Origin: an uncultured Lachnospiraceae bacterium
Lineage (GTDB): Bacteria > Bacillota > Clostridia > Lachnospirales > Lachnospiraceae
Direction: 5' to 3'
NCBI GenBank assembly: GCA_947174615.1
Contig: CAMWJQ010000238.1
Coordinates: 1-6,494 of the forward strand
DNA: 6,494 nucleotides
Numbering within the stretch: position 1 is the first letter of the stretch; every line of letters begins with the position of its first letter. Made by a program: the position numbers and the translations under genes. A model generated the notes under the pieces. It searched no databases. It was not told the origin of the DNA and saw only the letters and a list, made by a program, of their open reading frames with translations. This document shows positions 6,404 to 6,494 of this stretch, piece after piece.

Positions 6404-6494
6404 ATGTATCATTTTTTTGTGGAACCTTCGCAAATTTATGACAAGCATGTCATAATTACAGGCGGCGATGTTAAGCATATTAAGAATGTAATCC
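6404..6494 (+). CDS. rsmE: 16S rRNA m3U1498 methyltransferase RsmE, 3'-truncated by the window edge
   Basis: Only the first 30 codons are present. They read MYHFFVEPSQI, then a GGDVKHIKNVI block, which matches the N-terminal PUA-like domain of RsmE (typical pattern: M-x-(R/H)-FFV, then DxxHIxxVLR). RsmE methylates N3 of U1498 in the small ribosomal subunit RNA. A purine-rich site (GAGGGAAAGG, 6392-6401) precedes the ATG closely. The position after prmA agrees with the usual gene order. The SPOUT catalytic domain lies beyond the right edge. Confidence 0.85.
   Translation, partial: MYHFFVEPSQIYDKHVIITGGDVKHIKNVI

Overview
The window reads as chromosomal DNA of a Gram-positive Clostridia, most likely a Lachnospiraceae-type Firmicute. 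The basis is the dnaJ / prmA / rsmE neighbourhood (the hrcA-grpE-dnaK-dnaJ-prmA-rsmE block known from Bacillus and Clostridia), the strong GGAGG-type ribosome binding sites, and the lysine-rich DnaJ tail. All genes are on the + strand. No rRNA, tRNA, CRISPR array, transposase or integrase was seen.

Layout: (1) 2-1018, the 3' part of dnaJ (end of J domain, G/F linker, zinc fingers, C-terminal domains), closed by an intrinsic terminator at 1034-1084. (2) 1085-1304, a leader with three 22-bp spaced repeat units and a possible promoter. (3) 1305-3536, a secreted VIT + VWA protein of 743 residues ending in a PEP-CTERM-like tail: Ser-Glu-Pro motif, hydrophobic helix, basic end. (4) 3660-4418, a 252-residue exosortase-family membrane enzyme with the Cys/Arg/His residues in place. 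(5) 4496-4548, a strong intrinsic terminator. (6) 4598-5566, prmA. (7) 5600-6376, a nucleoside phosphorylase family gene. (8) 6404 to the window end, the start of rsmE.

The main point is the two-gene unit at 1305-4418. It looks like a dedicated sorting enzyme with its single client: a secreted VIT/VWA protein carrying a tripartite sorting tail, directly followed by an exosortase. It has terminators on both sides and sits inside an otherwise conserved chaperone / ribosome-modification block, so it looks like a self-contained cassette inserted between dnaJ and prmA. Related one-target exosortase pairs are known (XrtK with MSEP-CTERM proteins and XrtN with VIT proteins, from memory). The parts are therefore recognisable, but the subfamily, the biological role and the possible regulation by the 22-bp repeats are open.

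The housekeeping genes fit together as protein folding (DnaJ), methylation of ribosomal protein L11 (PrmA), nucleoside salvage (phosphorylase) and methylation of 16S rRNA (RsmE).
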